Source of the DNA: Saccharum officinarum
Taxonomy: Eukaryota > Streptophyta > Magnoliopsida > Poales > Poaceae
Direction of reading: 5' to 3'
Assembly: GCA_020631735.1 (NCBI GenBank)
Contig: CM036159.1
Span: 16,469,511-16,533,510 of the forward strand
DNA: 64,000 nt
A program made the position numbers and the translations under genes. The notes under the pieces are model-generated. The model did not search any database. It saw only the letters and a program-made list of their open reading frames with translations, and was not told the origin of the DNA. Below, in pieces: positions 1-12,426 of this stretch. How positions within the stretch are numbered: the stretch's first letter is position 1; every line of letters begins with the position of its first letter.

Positions 1-1316
1 CATATTAATATTAAGCGCTTTTGATTTATTTAATAGGCTTTAGCGTCACCACATATAGGTATGAGCTAACTATACTAACAAGTAGATAATAATTTTAGAA
101 AGAAGAATCGAGTGATTCAGATATCGTATGGTGGAGATATTGATTGCGCAAAGTAGCTGTTAATAATCTCTGGAAAATCAAAGGGGATTAATTAACTCGT
201 GGCTTGATCCTTCGTGACATGCTCATGAATGTGGTCTTTAATCAAAGGAATAATGAAGAAGGATGGCGATGCTAGGGAGACAGAGGAAATACTGGAGGGA
301 CTCACGGGATACTCACCGTAGTCGACTGGTGCTTCAGAATTCTGCTGCAGAACAAAGAAAACTTAACTCAGGAAGGAAGAGGTGGACAACGAAGTGGTGG
401 CTGGCGAGCTCGCGATCGCAAGACGTCTCCTTTTAAGGACGAGAGACGCAGGGTAGAGACAGAGCTCGCACAGAAAAGATGACTGACGCGCGAGAATCAA
501 CTTTTCAGCATTCAGACAACTGACTTTTGCCTCGGATGAACAGTGTTCCTGCGCTGCTACAGTGAGTTCTACAGAATCCAGTGACTTCTCCGAGTAAACA
601 GTATTCTACGTTCTACAGTGTTTCTACGCGTGCTACAGTACATTCCACACGTCTACAGTGTTTTCTGCGCGCTGCAGTATCTTCTGCACGCTCTCTGGTT
701 CGCTTCTGGCACGACGTATAAGCAGGGCTGCGTTGATTTATGCGTATGCTGTGCGTGGTGTCCGCCGCGGTCGGTCGTCGCCGTGCGCGTGCTGCGCGGG
801 CATGCTCTGCGAGTGTGCGAGCGCGATCAGAGAATTAGGAAGAAGATGAATTACGAGCGATGGAGTTGGATCAGGATGACAACAGTTAGTTGAGCTGTGC
901 TAGGGAATATTTGGACACGCTGCACACTCTCCCCTTTCTCCTTCAAGCTCGGTTGAGCAGCTTTGATTACTCGATGTGAAGACCGACTAAGGAGGCAGCA
1001 GGCAACAACTTTGATTGCTCGACGTAGAGACCGGGTGAGGAGGTAGCAAGCAAGCATTATGTGAGCATGCCATTCACAAGTAATTGATCTTTCCCGCTTT
1101 GGTTAGATAAAATTCGTGAATATTTGTACTTGATAAATTTTAGTTAGCGAATTCTTACTGATCCAAGTTTTATATTATTCGTTTGTCTGTTTTTCATTTT
1201 CGTGACTCGAATTGCATTTCGATTTTTATTTCCAGCTCATGCGCTTTAACTAAATGCAATGCTCATGAATATTTTTAACCTGTGATTTACAACGTAACGC
1301 CAAGGGTGTTACAAAT
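1..1316 (-). repeat. retroelement-like DNA, possible second LTR start
   Basis: Read on the minus strand from 1316, the sequence opens with TGTAACACCC and soon contains catgagcatt. Both resemble the start of the long LTR at 38637. It probably belongs to another LTR of the same broad gypsy family that runs off the left edge. At 540-700 there is an irregular run of 'ctacagtg/ttctac' words, a degenerate short tandem repeat. Small open frames here have no recognisable product. Confidence 0.4.
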
Positions 1317-1488
1317 ATGGTGCAAGAACCCCAAGTTAGTACTTAAATAGCCACCTAGAGTCCTTAACTGGGCATTTAGGATATGACCACTGGCACACTT
1401 TTAGTTTGAAAATCATGCTTTTTAAACAAAATTTTGTTTTAAATACACTTATGAACAGTAATCATGCTAAACCTGCTCCGATGCCAGC
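1317..1488 (-). other. internal remnant of LTR retroelement with PBS-like site
   Basis: On the minus strand this follows directly after the LTR end ...TCTGTTACA and begins GCTGGCATCGGAGCAGG. That resembles the TGGTATC(A/G)GAGC primer-binding site of many plant LTR elements, complementary to initiator tRNA-Met. Only about 170 bp of internal DNA remain before another LTR-like start at 1316, so the element is deleted or interrupted by a nested insertion. Confidence 0.45.
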
Positions 1489-4400
1489 TGTAACAGAACC
1501 GCCCAATTATACGAGATTAAGTAGGAAAATCATCCAACGAGAGGACGATTTAACAAACTTAAGCCCATATAACCCGGTAGTCCGTGAAATCCCGACAGAT
1601 TTCAAACCATTTCATATAACAGCCAAAATCGTACTAAGTTTAGCGGTCACCATCATAAGTTACATAAAAGTTCATGGCACAAAATACATTGGAGTTTAAA
1701 ACATAATTATTACAAACCAGGTTCGAATAAAAGTAGCGGAGGCAGTAGTTCAAATCATGCACACACACAGCGTTAGAAATAAAGTGCCAGCTTATGATCA
1801 TCTCCAGCAAAAGCATTAGATGAGAAGTAGCGAATGACCATTGCCCATGGTCCTAAGCTTCGCCCATCGCAGGATAGAGGCAGTTGATACAGTAGCCGTA
1901 ATACATCTGCCCATCTGCAACAAGTGAGAACAAAGCCCTGAGTACGAGAAGGTACTCAGCTAGACTTACCCGACAGAACCAAAATAAAATGACACCAAGG
2001 ACAATGATAGACTTTCTGGTGGGGTAGCTGACTCATTTGCAAGAAAAGCATTTTTTAACTTAACAGTTCTTTTCCAAAAGCATGCAGTATTTTAATCTTT
2101 ATTACCCTGTCAACTATATTTGCACTTGTGCTAGAGTAACATATAATTAGGCAAGTAAGGATTACTAATGATCATTATCAATAGTTATCATGTCATTTTC
2201 CACATAGCTATCCAAGTGTTTCATAATCATTACTACGATGAAGTAGCTCAAGTCAAGTGTTCACTATCCAGTGAACGAAGGCAATTCGAATCGATTATTA
2301 ACCAGCTGATAATTTATTCCTCACACAAACCTCACTCACCCGCTAAAGTGATGTATTGGTCACCGAGTCAACTATTCAGGTAAAGTCACGAGCTTGCCAG
2401 GAACCACATGTACCCGAGGACCGCCCGACTGCTCTTTGGCCTTATCATCGCGCCCCTGTATCCTGCCACTACTGCTCCGGTAAAGTGCGTTGCGGGCAAT
2501 CCACTCGGCCCGAATAATCTCCCAGCTTCGCGGTCGAAAGGTACATTATTCGGCCAGCTAAATGTGAGGCATGCGTTCAACATGACTCGAGGCCCAACAA
2601 CGGTCATTCCTTAATCAACTCAGACGGAGAACACTACAGTTCGAAACCCTGCAAGTCTCTGCCCGGTCTCAAATCCAGTTCGACACTTAGTTATTCTCAA
2701 ATGACACATCTTTCACATAGATTCAAGTAATCCCCTATAGCTCGCGGATGACAGGCAATCACCCGACTTCTATCGGTCTAAGCAAACTAAGCAATTTTTG
2801 ACCGCGGACACCAGGGTAACAAGGATCAGGTAAAGCAAGGTGAAACAAGGTATAATACAGCAACATTTACAAACGACTCCTAAACGTAATGCATCAAATT
2901 AAGTAAAGTCAATAATAAATTATTTGCAAACCGGGAGAGAAATGCTCCGGGGCTTGCCTCGCTCAAAGAAGCTCGGACGGTGGTTGGGGCACTCTGGAAG
3001 ATCTTCACCGTCCTCCTCTTCGGCTTCGGTCGATTCCTGCTCTTGAACCTCGGACTGCTCTTCCGGGTCCTCGGGAACTGCTACCGGGTTCACTTCCTGC
3101 GATCCTGTATGATGCAGAATTATAAGTGCTCATGCCTAGATGCATTGCAGGGATGGCATGAGATGATGATGATGAATGAGATGTAATGAGTATGTTACTT
3201 TATTTGGATTGCGTGGAACGTACGACTCTTCTATAAGGTAGTCTACGTTATCCAAGAACATGTACTCAAAAACTACCACCACTATTCTCTACCATGCAAA
3301 GGCACCTTGACACTCAAGATGCTTCAAAGATACACCAAAGCATAGTTTACTAACTAATCTTGCATTAAAGGTTGAATGTAAACCCTAGTTAGCACTATGC
3401 TTGAACAGCAACACATATTTTGGTAGCACAGAAAAATCTTAGAAAATTACAGTGGATTACTAACATCGATACTAGTCTGCCACAAAATTTTCATTGCATT
3501 TGGATTACTAGAACTATCTATACAAAAATAACAAGCTAAGGCCTAAAAGCGAGCATGAAAATACTTTGCATTATGAAAAGTATCAAACAATAGATTTAGA
3601 AATTTTTCTACTTTCTACACAGTAAACAATCACTGTAGAAAAATTATTACTTACGTGTTTTATTTACCTTTATTTAATTAACAAAATAACAAATACTAGT
3701 AATAGAAAGCATTTGAACTACACCTAAAAATTTTTCTACAGAACAGACATGATATATAATTTTCCTAGCAAGTACATGGCACAAAAAGATTAACAAACTT
3801 GGAACCACATTTTTTTGATTTTTCTATAATTTATTATCAATTTTTCAAGAAAACACCAATTTCAAGGATTAATTCAAACACTACAGAAAAGTAATGAAAT
3901 ATTGACATGCAATATTTTTATATTGTAGATCTGGTTCCAATGAGTCCATAGAAATTTATTTCACAATTTTTGGAGCTGAAATGATTATAAAAACATTTTC
4001 CAAAGTATTTTTCCCCATGAATAATAAAAGAAAACATAAAACAATTTTTCATTATTGACACTGGGCCGGCCCGTGAAAGCTAACCGGCCCGTGGCCGTTT
4101 TCGGCCTGATCGCGCGCGCGGGGAAAAAGGCGAGCCGGCCCGCTCGGAGGCGCGGCCCACAGGGCGGTGGCCCAGTGGAGACCGAGGGGGGAAGAACAGG
4201 GGCGGCCTCGTCGGCATTTGGGACCGCGACGGCGTGGCGGTGGCCGACGGCCAACGGCCATCTCCGGCCATGACCCGACCAGCGAGCACACGCACAGTGT
4301 CCGCGAGGAGATAGCGAACTCGAGAGAGGGGCTCAGGGGGATGGAGAGGGAGCGAGGGAGACGGTGGGCGGAGCGCGAGCTCGGCGGCCCCGTCGTGGTG

Positions 4401-5368
4401 GCGCAGCGGGGGCGGAGAAATGGTGCCCTACCGGAGCGAGCAAGGGGATGATGGCACCCGTTCGGAGGAGGGAAGAGGGTGGCGAAGCTCCGTGCACGAG
4501 CAATCGAGCGGTGGTGGTTCACCGGCGTTGGAACACGACGGTGGAGGCGAGGACGTGCGGTGGCGAGGCGCTCCCGCTCGGTTTCTCCGGAGGAAAGGGA
4601 AAGGGAGCGAGCGAGGCAGTGAGTGGACTAGAGACGGGACGCTCGTGAAGATTTGAGGCGGAGCGCGCGGGGTCCACGGGCGGCCACGTGGGGGCGTCGC
4701 CGGCATGCGGCCGCCACGCGGCGGGCGCGTTCTGCTGCGGCGCCAGCGAGCCGCGCGCGTGAGAGCGGGAGGGAGAAGAGAGAGGCCGGACTGGGCCGGG
4801 CCGAGGCGGGGCGCGCGCGCGCGGAGGCGGGCCGCTTCCGGTTGCGGGCCGAAACCGAGGCGGCGGCCTGCTTAGGTTAGGTTTTTATTTTTTAAATTTC
4901 TATTTTCAAACAAATTTCAAATACAGTTTTCAAACCTCATTTTGAACAAGAAAAAGATCTTTTCTGGAAATGGCCCAAAAATGAAAGTTGCTTAGAATTT
5001 AATTCTCTACAACTTTGATTAAGGGGCCAACTAAAAATTCTCAACAGATTTTGAATTGGAGAATAAAAGCTAAATAGAGAGTATTTTTGAATATTTTCAA
5101 ATAACATTTTTGAAACCAGTCTTTGACAAAACTTTGAGTAATTTAGTTGCTCCAAAAATTTGACCTATAATTCTAAGTGATATAAAATTTGTAGTTGCAC
5201 AATTTTGATTGAAAGGTAATTAGCACATTAACATATTACATTACGAATACTATTTTCCAAGCTTTTATTTCATTCAAGTTGTAATCTTACCATATATGAT
5301 TATGAATGATATGACATGTCATGCTTATGATTGCAATGTAAATGCTTGCGTAACACCGGGGTGTTACA
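1489..5368 (-). repeat. long gypsy-type LTR, copy 1 (about 3.9 kb)
   Basis: In minus orientation it runs from TGTAACACCCC at 5368 to TCTGTTACA at 1489. It is homologous over its whole length, by eye roughly 80-85% where compared, to the inverted copy at 38637-42509; for example 2168-2383 corresponds to 41613-41828. A GC-rich block at about 4060-4880 sits within AT-rich DNA. The 5 bp on the two sides differ (ccagc and acccc) and a PBS-like site follows the inner end, so this is a 5' LTR with an internal stub, not a solo LTR. It ends 44 bp before the hAT-like element in the TauE copy 1 promoter. Open frames in the GC-rich block look like composition artefacts. Confidence 0.7.
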
Positions 5369-5412
5369 ACCCCCCACAGACCGCGATTGACCTTGTATTC
5401 TCACCCGCACGC
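5369..5412 (+). promoter_or_regulatory. residual TauE copy 1 upstream DNA
   Basis: This short stretch (cacagaccgcgattgacc...) matches the copy 2 upstream sequence near 43845-43880 (gcggaccgcgatcgatc...). It is host promoter DNA left between the long LTR on its left and the hAT-like insertion on its right. Confidence 0.55.
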
Positions 5413-6490
5413 TAAAGATGGCAATGTAGCCTCGATCCTCGATTCCTTGCGGGGAATTCCCCCATTAGGGGGATGGGGATAGGGCCGAATTCTTCCCCAC
5501 GGGGATCTAATCGGTATGAAATCTATCCCCGTCGGGGATGGCGAGGACGGGGATGGTGCCCTTCTCCCCGCCCCCGATACCCGCAACCCCACCTCGCTTC
5601 ACACCTGAACAAGGAAACCAGCGACCACCACAGCCCGTTATAGCCCATGTAAAGGCCCAGGTCGTGTAGCCTGCTATATATATGCTCCCCAAACCCTAAA
5701 TCCCAACTACCACCGGTGTTGCAGCCGTCGTCGCCACTCAGCAGTCAACAAGACAACAACGCACTTGAGGACTGGTGCCTCCATCGGTCGCCGTCGCTCA
5801 GTCCAACACTCCCGCGCCCTGTACCAAGGAAGCGCTCGTTGGAGCCGCCGCAAGCCCTCCAGCATGGCCCTCCGGCGACGGCGACGGCACATCCACGCGG
5901 TTCTCCATCGACGGCGGAGGCAGCGCAACCGTGTGGGCGCGTGGCTCTCCATCGATGGCGGTGCAATGCATGGCCTCCCAGCGGTGGATGAGGAGCATCT
6001 CCACGGGGACCCATTGGTGGCCGTGACGCATCCACGTGGGCAGACGTGCTCCCCCAAGGGCGTTGGCGGCAGGCCTCAAGGGCAGCGGCGGGCGGCGGCG
6101 CCGCGTCCACACGCGACTCCACAAGCTACTCCCTCTGTCCCACTTTAAATGACGTTTTAGATGGCAACCAAGTACATCATTTATTCTTTGAATCAGGATA
6201 TTGGTGATGGCCAGATGCATAGAACGTTGAGTGAATCTGGACATGCAAATGAATGCCAGAACGTCATTTAAAGTGGGACAGATGGAGTATGACAAACAAG
6301 AGCTGCACACGTGATTGGCGGGGACAGGGACCCAGTCGGGTACAAAATCCCCGAGCGGGACGGGGATGGGGTGAAATGACCATTCGCAGGGACAGGGATA
6401 GGAAATTTTATCCCCGGCGGGGATGGGGACGGGGACGGGGACGGGTACGAGGAAAGCAAAACCCGACGGGGAATTCCCTTGCCATCTTTA
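5413..6490. mobile_element. hAT-like non-autonomous element in TauE copy 1 promoter
   Basis: The ends are inverted: TAAAGATGGCAA at the left and TTGCCATCTTTA at the right. Inside both ends lie inverted subterminal runs of ggggaattccc and ggggacgggga words. The short direct repeat cgcacg flanks it (5406-5411 and 6491-6496). The matching site upstream of TauE copy 2 lacks it. TAGGGATGGCAA-type ends are known from plant hAT elements, but the expected 8-bp target duplication is not clear here. The middle (about 5650-6120) has a TATATATA sequence, 'aaaccctaaatccc' and GC-rich DNA that could be a captured gene piece. A Stowaway MITE is nested at 6129-6287. Confidence 0.6.
6129..6287. mobile_element. 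Stowaway-like MITE nested in the hAT-like element
   Basis: It has near-perfect terminal inverted repeats, CTCCCTCTGTCCCACTTTAA at the left and the complementary ttaaagtgggacagatggag at the right. TA dinucleotides flank both ends (6127-6128 and 6288-6289). CTCCCTCYGTCCC ends and a TA target are hallmarks of Stowaway (Tc1/mariner) MITEs. Confidence 0.85.
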
Positions 6491-6557
6491 CGCACGGCCC
6501 GCACCCGCCTCGCCTGCCTGCCTGCCTGCCTACCCTCCTCCTGGCCGGGCCGCCGCC

Positions 6558-6565
6558 TATAAAAG
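6558..6565 (+). promoter_or_regulatory. TATA box of TauE copy 1
   Basis: TATAAAAG lies 125 bp upstream of the ATG at 6690, in the context gccgcctataaaagagtgaggcggag, and is followed by CTCTCTCTCC 5'-leader sequence. The same context is conserved at 43906 upstream of copy 2. It has survived although copy 1 is a pseudogene. Confidence 0.65.
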
Positions 6566-7006
6566 AGTGAGGCGGAGGCAGGCCCGGGCCGTTCCTCTCT
6601 CTCTCCTCCTTCCTTGGTCCTCTCCTACCCCGCATTTCGTCCGCTTGTGGCGGCGTAACTAGCATACTGCTGCTGCTGCCGCTGCCTGCATGGTGATGAT
6701 GGAGGAGCGCACGGGCTCACTCTACGGCCGCCTCAACAGGAGCAGCACGCGGGGGTTCCTCGCCTACGTCGCCGCCGGGGCCACCTGCGCGGCCGTCCTC
6801 GCCTGCTTCGTCCTCTCCGCCGCGGACCCGCACCCGCCGGCATCTGCGTCGCGCAACGATGGCGCGCGCCTCCGCCTGTCCTCGCGCTCGCCGCGCGTCT
6901 GGCCCGTAAGCTGTTCGCTCTTTTGCCTCCTCTCCTGCGCGTGCTTCGTGTGCTCGCTCTGCGTCCGCGTCCCTGACGCTGGGCTCACGTTGCGGATCGG
7001 GGTGGT

Positions 7007-7008
<2 letters not shown>

Positions 7009-7050
<42 letters not shown>
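7009..7050 (+). repeat. (TC)21 microsatellite at intron 1 acceptor
   Basis: About 21 TC units lie directly before the ccag acceptor of intron 1 in TauE copy 1, so the microsatellite is the polypyrimidine tract. At the same place in copy 2 there is a run of 27 C. Confidence 0.9.
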
Positions 7051-7052
<2 letters not shown>

Positions 7053-7792
7053 AGGACCTCGCGTTCAACTGGCGGGTAGTGGTCGCCACCGTCGTCGGGT
7101 TCCTCGGCTCCGCGTTCGGCACCGTCGGCGGCGTCGGCGGAGGCGGGATCTTCGTGCCCATGCTCAACCTCGTCGTCGGTTTCGACACCAAATCCGCCGC
7201 CGCGCTCTCCAAATGTAAGCTAGTAGTAGCCTTTTGCCGATGCATGCATCTACCGATTTACTCCCTGACACGCGTGCGTGCTCGCCTGGTTCGGCTTGGG
7301 CGCAGGCATGATCATGGCTCATGGGGGCCTCGGCGTCGTCGGTTTGGTACAACCTCCAGGTGTCACACCCGACCAAGGAGGCGCCCGTCATCGACTACAA
7401 GCTCGCGCTGCTCTTCCAGCCCATGCTTATGCTCGGCAGTCGGCATAACCATCGGCGTAGAGCTCAGCGTCATCTTCCCGTACTGGCTAATCACTGTCGT
7501 CATCATAATCCTCTTCGTAGGTAATCTTCGCTTGCCTTTAGCTTGCCGCTGTAAGCTACTGTTATAGTGTTATCTGCGGCCCTGCTACTTTTATCTGTCC
7601 AGTGTACTGTGTAGTCGCTGAGATAGAAGCCTGTGCTCCTGTGATCGATTCATTGCAGGCACTTCGTCGAGATCGTTCTACAAGGGGATTCTGATGTGGA
7701 GGGAGGAAACCAGGGTTCTGGTTGGTTCCTGTCACATTCCAGATGTCTGCTGTTAAATTACTGTATACTGACATCTCCTTTTGTTTACCCTC

Positions 7793-8003
7793 TGAAAGAA
7801 ATGAGCCAACACTTTTTCTGTATTGCTCTCAAGGAATACATATACATGTTTACAGTACATGCAGTGTGGCTTGCCAACGCAGGGTGCCACAACTGCCTCA
7901 GCCACACGACTCGGCGTCGTGGGCGCGATGGCCGTGCGCTCCACTAGGCGAACGTGGCGTGCGGTTGCTAGGCTACACAACAGCTACACAGCTATACTCA
8001 ACA
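7793..8003 (-). repeat. Copia 3' LTR (left)
   Basis: 211 bp, reading TGAAAGAAATGAG...CTCAACA on the plus strand. It is identical to the right LTR except C/T in 'aacg(c/t)aggg' and C/G in 'gcgct(c/g)cac'. The polypurine tract (complement of 8004-8013) lies just inside it. Confidence 0.93.
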
Positions 8004-11000
8004 CCCCCCGCAGTGGGAAGCCCTTTGGTCATCACATCGGCGTATTGTTGCCCTGTCGGTACGTGGAGGACGCGCAGTTCGCCGGCTTGGACACGCTCAC
8101 GTACGAAGTGGATGTCCAGCTCGATATGCTTCGTGCGCTTGTGATGCACCGGGTTGGAAGACATGTACACCGCCGAGATGTTATCACAAAACACCACAGT
8201 GGCCTTGCGGACAAGACAGCCGAGTTCACCGAGGAGCTGCCGAAGCCAGATACACTCCGCTGCTACATTTGCCACCGCCCTGTACTCCGCCTCTGCGCTT
8301 GATCGTGACACAGTAGGCTGTCGTTTCGAAGACCAGGAGATGAGTGAATCGCCCAAGAAACGCAAAACCCGGAGGTAGAGCGGCGAGTGTCCGGGCACCT
8401 AGCCCAGTCCGCGTCGGAGTACGCCGTGACGTCGAGGTTAGCAGTAGCGCTGAGATGAAGACCGAGGGACTTCGTACCACTGACGTAGCGCAAGATCCGC
8501 TTCAGCATTGTCATGTGTGGCGCGCGCGGATCGTGCATATGCAGGCAGGCTTGCTGCACAGCAAATGCAAGATCGGGTCGCGTAATCGTCAAGTACTGGA
8601 GCGCGCCGGCCAGACTGCGGTAGTCACTGGCATTGTCGATAGCGGCGCCATCGGCAAGAAGCTTGCCTTTCAAGTCCACGGGAGTCGAGACAGGACGGCA
8701 ACTGGCCATGCCAGCCCGGTCGAGTATGTCCGTCGCGTACCGCTCCTGGGACAGATAGAAGCCATCCCTTGTACGCTTGACGTCGATGCCGAGGAAGAAG
8801 CGTAGCTCGCCCATGTCCTTGACAGCGAATTCGTCGCGGAGGCGACCGATGATGTGTTGGAGCAGACCGGGTGTGGAGCCAGTGAGGGCGATGTCGTCGA
8901 CATAGAGAAGTAGGTAGGCGATGTCGCGGCCGCGTCGCAGCACGAACAGCGAAGAGTCAGAACGCGTGGCGGTGAAGCCGAGCTTAATGACGAATGCTGC
9001 GAAGCGCTCGAACCAGGCTCTCGACGCCTGGCGTAATCCGTATAGGGATTTGTCTAGGAGACAGACTGTGTCTGGCTGTGTGCTGTCGACGAAGCCAGTA
9101 GGTTGCTGGCACAGTACGTGCTCCTTCAGCCGGCCGTGGAGAAATGCATTTGAAACGTCGAGCTGCTTGGTGCTCCAGCCGCGCGACGCGGCGAGAGTGA
9201 GCACCGTACGGATCGTCGCAGGCTTGACGACGGGGGTGAACGTCTCGCCAAAGTCCACTCCAGCGCGCTGTGTGAATCCACGAACCACCCACCGTGCCTT
9301 ATACCGCTCCAGAGATCCATCGGGTTTCAGTTTGTGCTTAAAAACCCATTTCCCGGTGACGACATTGGCGCCCTGTGGACGTTCGACGAGACGCCAAGTC
9401 CGGTTTCGCTGGAGAGCTTCAAACTCGAGAGTCATGGCTGCCTTCCAATTTGGATCTTTCCGGGCGGCCCGAGCAGAGGTGGGTACCGGGGAGATAGGGG
9501 ATGTGGTAGGCACATGGGTAGTGAGAGCATATTTGGGATTTGGTTTGAATGTCCCGACTCTGGAGCGAGTGAGCATGGGATGGCCGACAGGCGGTGGTGT
9601 GGCAGCTAGCGGCTGTGGCGAGGCTGGAGCTGGCGCTGCCTGGCTGCTAGCTTGTGCTGGCGAGTAAGTGAAGGAGGAAGGAAGCGAGGCAGCGCTGGAG
9701 ACTGGCTCGGTGGCAGGAGAGGGTTGCCGCGGAGGAATGACCTGAGGACCCTGAAGAATGACGACTGAATCGTCAGGAACTGTAGCTTGTCTTTCAGTTG
9801 TCGGTGCGTGCACTTGTCGAGCAGAGGCAAAAGGAAACTTGGATTCATCAAACACAACATGTCTGGAAGTGATAACACGTCTAGTGTGAAGATCAAAGCA
9901 GCGATAGCCTCTGTGGTCAGGTGGATAGCCAAGGAACGCACAAGGCGCAGACCGCGCACTGAGCTTGTTCGGTGCTGTGGCTGACAGATTTGGGAAGCAA
10001 AGGCAGCCAAAAACTCTCAGGTCAGAGTATGATGGTGGTGTACCCAAAAGCAACTGAAATGGAGTCACAGTGCCTGTTGTTTTGCAAGGGCGTCGGTTCA
10101 GAAGGTAAGTTGCTGTAGAAAGAGCTTCAGCCCAGAAGGTCTCAGGCATGGAAGAGTGCAGCAGGAGACTGCGGATGCAGTCGTTTAGGGTGCGGATGAT
10201 GCGCTCGGCTTTGCCATTTTGTGATGAAGTATAGGGACATGACAAGCGTAATGCTACACCGTGGCGAGAGAGATGGCAACGGAACGCGTGATTATCGAAT
10301 TCACGGCCGTTGTTGGTTTGAAAAGCAAGAAGTGGAAGCTGAAATTGCGTCTGAACATAAGCATGGAATTCAGTAAGGCACTGAAACACGTCAGACTTAG
10401 CTCGCAAAGGGAAGGTCCATACATAGCGAGTAAAATCATCGATAAGTACAAGATAATACTTAAATCCAGAGCAGCTAACAGTGGGAGAAGTCCAGACATC
10501 AGCATGGACAATCTGAAACGGAACATGACTAAATGAAGTAGAGCTAGAAAACGGTAGCCTAACATGCTTGCCGAGCTGACATGCTTCACAAGATGACGAC
10601 GACAGACGAGTGGGGTTGAAGTCGAGGTTGGAGAGGGTCTGATGAAGTTGACGCCGGCCCGGGTGTCCTAGACGCTGGTGCCAGACATCAACTGTTGGTG
10701 TGGTGGCGACAAGGGCATCCGGCGAAGATTAACGCAAGGGGTACAGCGCGCCGGAGCTGTTACATCGGAGGATCTCCGTTCGGGTTGGCAGGTCCTTGAT
10801 GGAGAAACCAAACGGATCAAACTCGACAGATACATTATTGTCACGAGTAAGAGAACGAACGGAGATGAGATTCTTGACTAGGTGTGGTGAAACAAGAACA
10901 TTGTTGAGAGACAGTGGCGTGCGGTTTGTGGCAATAGCAGAAGATGCATGATGAGTGACAGGAAGTGTAGTGCCATTGCCGACTGTAATCGGCGGAGAAA

Positions 11001-12279
11001 AGGAGACAGGTTGGAGGGAGGCGAGATTACCGGCATTGGAAGACATGTGAGATGATGCGCCGGTGTCCAAGTACCACTCGCTGGCTTGCGGTCCCGACGG
11101 TGGAACACTCGCGTTCGTCAGTGCGGTGAGCAGTGCCTGCTGGTTCCAGACATCGTGCGCCGGCGCCGGTGGAGGGGGAGCAATGCCAACTGGAGGCCCG
11201 ACGAAGTACTGCGGTGCTGGTGGAACGCCGGAAGGAGCGCCGGTGAAGTACGCCTGGTGAGGTGGAGCGCTGGGACGTGAACCGAGCACTCCAGCACCCG
11301 GAACGCGCCACGGCATGGACCATGCCTGGACCATGCCGGTCCAGGGATTTTGGCCAGGCGCCCATCCTGGCGCGGGAGGCCGGTTGCCGGAGGTGGAGCC
11401 ACCGCGACCACGACCACGCTTCTTGGACCCGCGGTAGTTGTCGGAACGCAGCATCGTGCCGGAGCCCTGAGCTGGAGGCGGCCTGGTGGCGGTGTTGGAG
11501 CTGGATCCGTTGGCGCCGTCACTCGTCGGTGGTGGTGTAGAACGGTTGCTGCCAGTGGCCACCAGAGCCTGATGTGTCGCAGCCTTTGCGTGCTCGCGGT
11601 CGTAGTGCTCCTCCAGTAGCAGATAAGACCGCGCGGAGAGGAACGTGTGCGGCGGTTGCTTCGATGTGATCACCGGAACAGTGTGCCGGTACTTGGAGTT
11701 CAAGCCGCGGAGTAAGTTGAGCGCTTGGCTCGTCTCACCGACGGGCTGTCCAACGTCACGGAGGGCATCGGCGAGCTGCTTGAGGCGGCCGGAGTATTGG
11801 GTGATGTCCATGTCGCCCTGAAGAAGGTTGCGGTACTCAGCCTCCAGGTACACGGCGCGGTGAAGCTCGTTGTCGTGGAATTGCTCTTCGATGGCGGTCC
11901 AGATGGCGTAGGCAGTTGGCTTGGGAACGCGAACGATGGCGAGCACCTCCTTGTCGACGGACTAGATCCAGCTCAATATGCACTGGTCCAGCACCTGCCA
12001 TGCTGGATCGCGATGCTGGGCCGCCGTGGGTGGAGAAGACAGGTGATCGACGAGGCCGAATTTTCCGATGAAGGCGTCGAAGAAGGTGCGCCACTCGGCG
12101 TAGTTTGGCTCGGCAAGTTGGAGAACGACGGGAACATGGGACTTGATGTTCACCGTCTGTAGAACTGCAGTGGGTGGGGTGGGGAAGGCCGGAGCGTCGC
12201 CGGCGGCGGAGTCGCTGTCAACAGAAGAGTGGGAGGAACCGTCGGTGGGATCAGCCTCGAAGAGTGGGTTGCGATCCAT
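8004..12279 (-). pseudogene. Copia gag-pol polyprotein with two stops and a frameshift
   Basis: The reading frame starts at the ATG ending at 12279, about 150 nt inside the 5' LTR. It runs through a gag-like region, a protease with DTGASSHMS (about 11040-11065), an integrase with HQRLGH and paired cysteines (about 10560-10690), the integrase core, RT with YVDD (about 8890-8905), and RNase H with AEAEYRA and LPTAGG. An in-frame TAG lies at 11962-11964 and a TAA at 10729-10731. Near 8357-8365 a one-base loss moves the RNase H C-terminus into another frame. The element is thus unlikely to be autonomous despite its nearly identical LTRs. It may have been copied by proteins supplied in trans, or the lesions are post-insertion. 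Confidence 0.9.
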
Positions 12280-12412
12280 GGAGAGAGGAGCAGCGAGCGT
12301 GTGAACAGGGAGGACAGCGGAGAAGCGGCGATCGCACCGGCGGTGCGAGTGCGGCGTGCCCGACGGGCGCGGCGGCGAGCGTGGGGAAGAGAGACAGGAG
12401 GAAGTTGCCCGA

Positions 12413-12426
12413 GCTAGCCGATACCA
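12413..12426 (-). other. Copia primer-binding site
   Basis: On the minus strand, TGGTATCGGCTAGC follows the 5' LTR with no spacer. This matches the start of the usual plant initiator tRNA-Met site TGGTATC. Confidence 0.8.

Noticed and set aside
4052..4522. Long open frames on both strands in the GC-rich block of LTR copy 1, and the matching ones at 39096-39795.
   Set aside because: They overlap in several frames, are not conserved in frame between the two LTR copies, and are explained by high GC content.
5745..6310. Several overlapping open frames (up to 170 codons) inside the hAT-like element.
   Set aside because: They run on both strands through the MITE boundary and show no domain. Kept only as a possible captured gene fragment.
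9606..10010. Open frames on the plus strand and other minus frames across 8.0-12.3 kb.
   Set aside because: Shadows of the Copia polyprotein or of its stops and frameshift.
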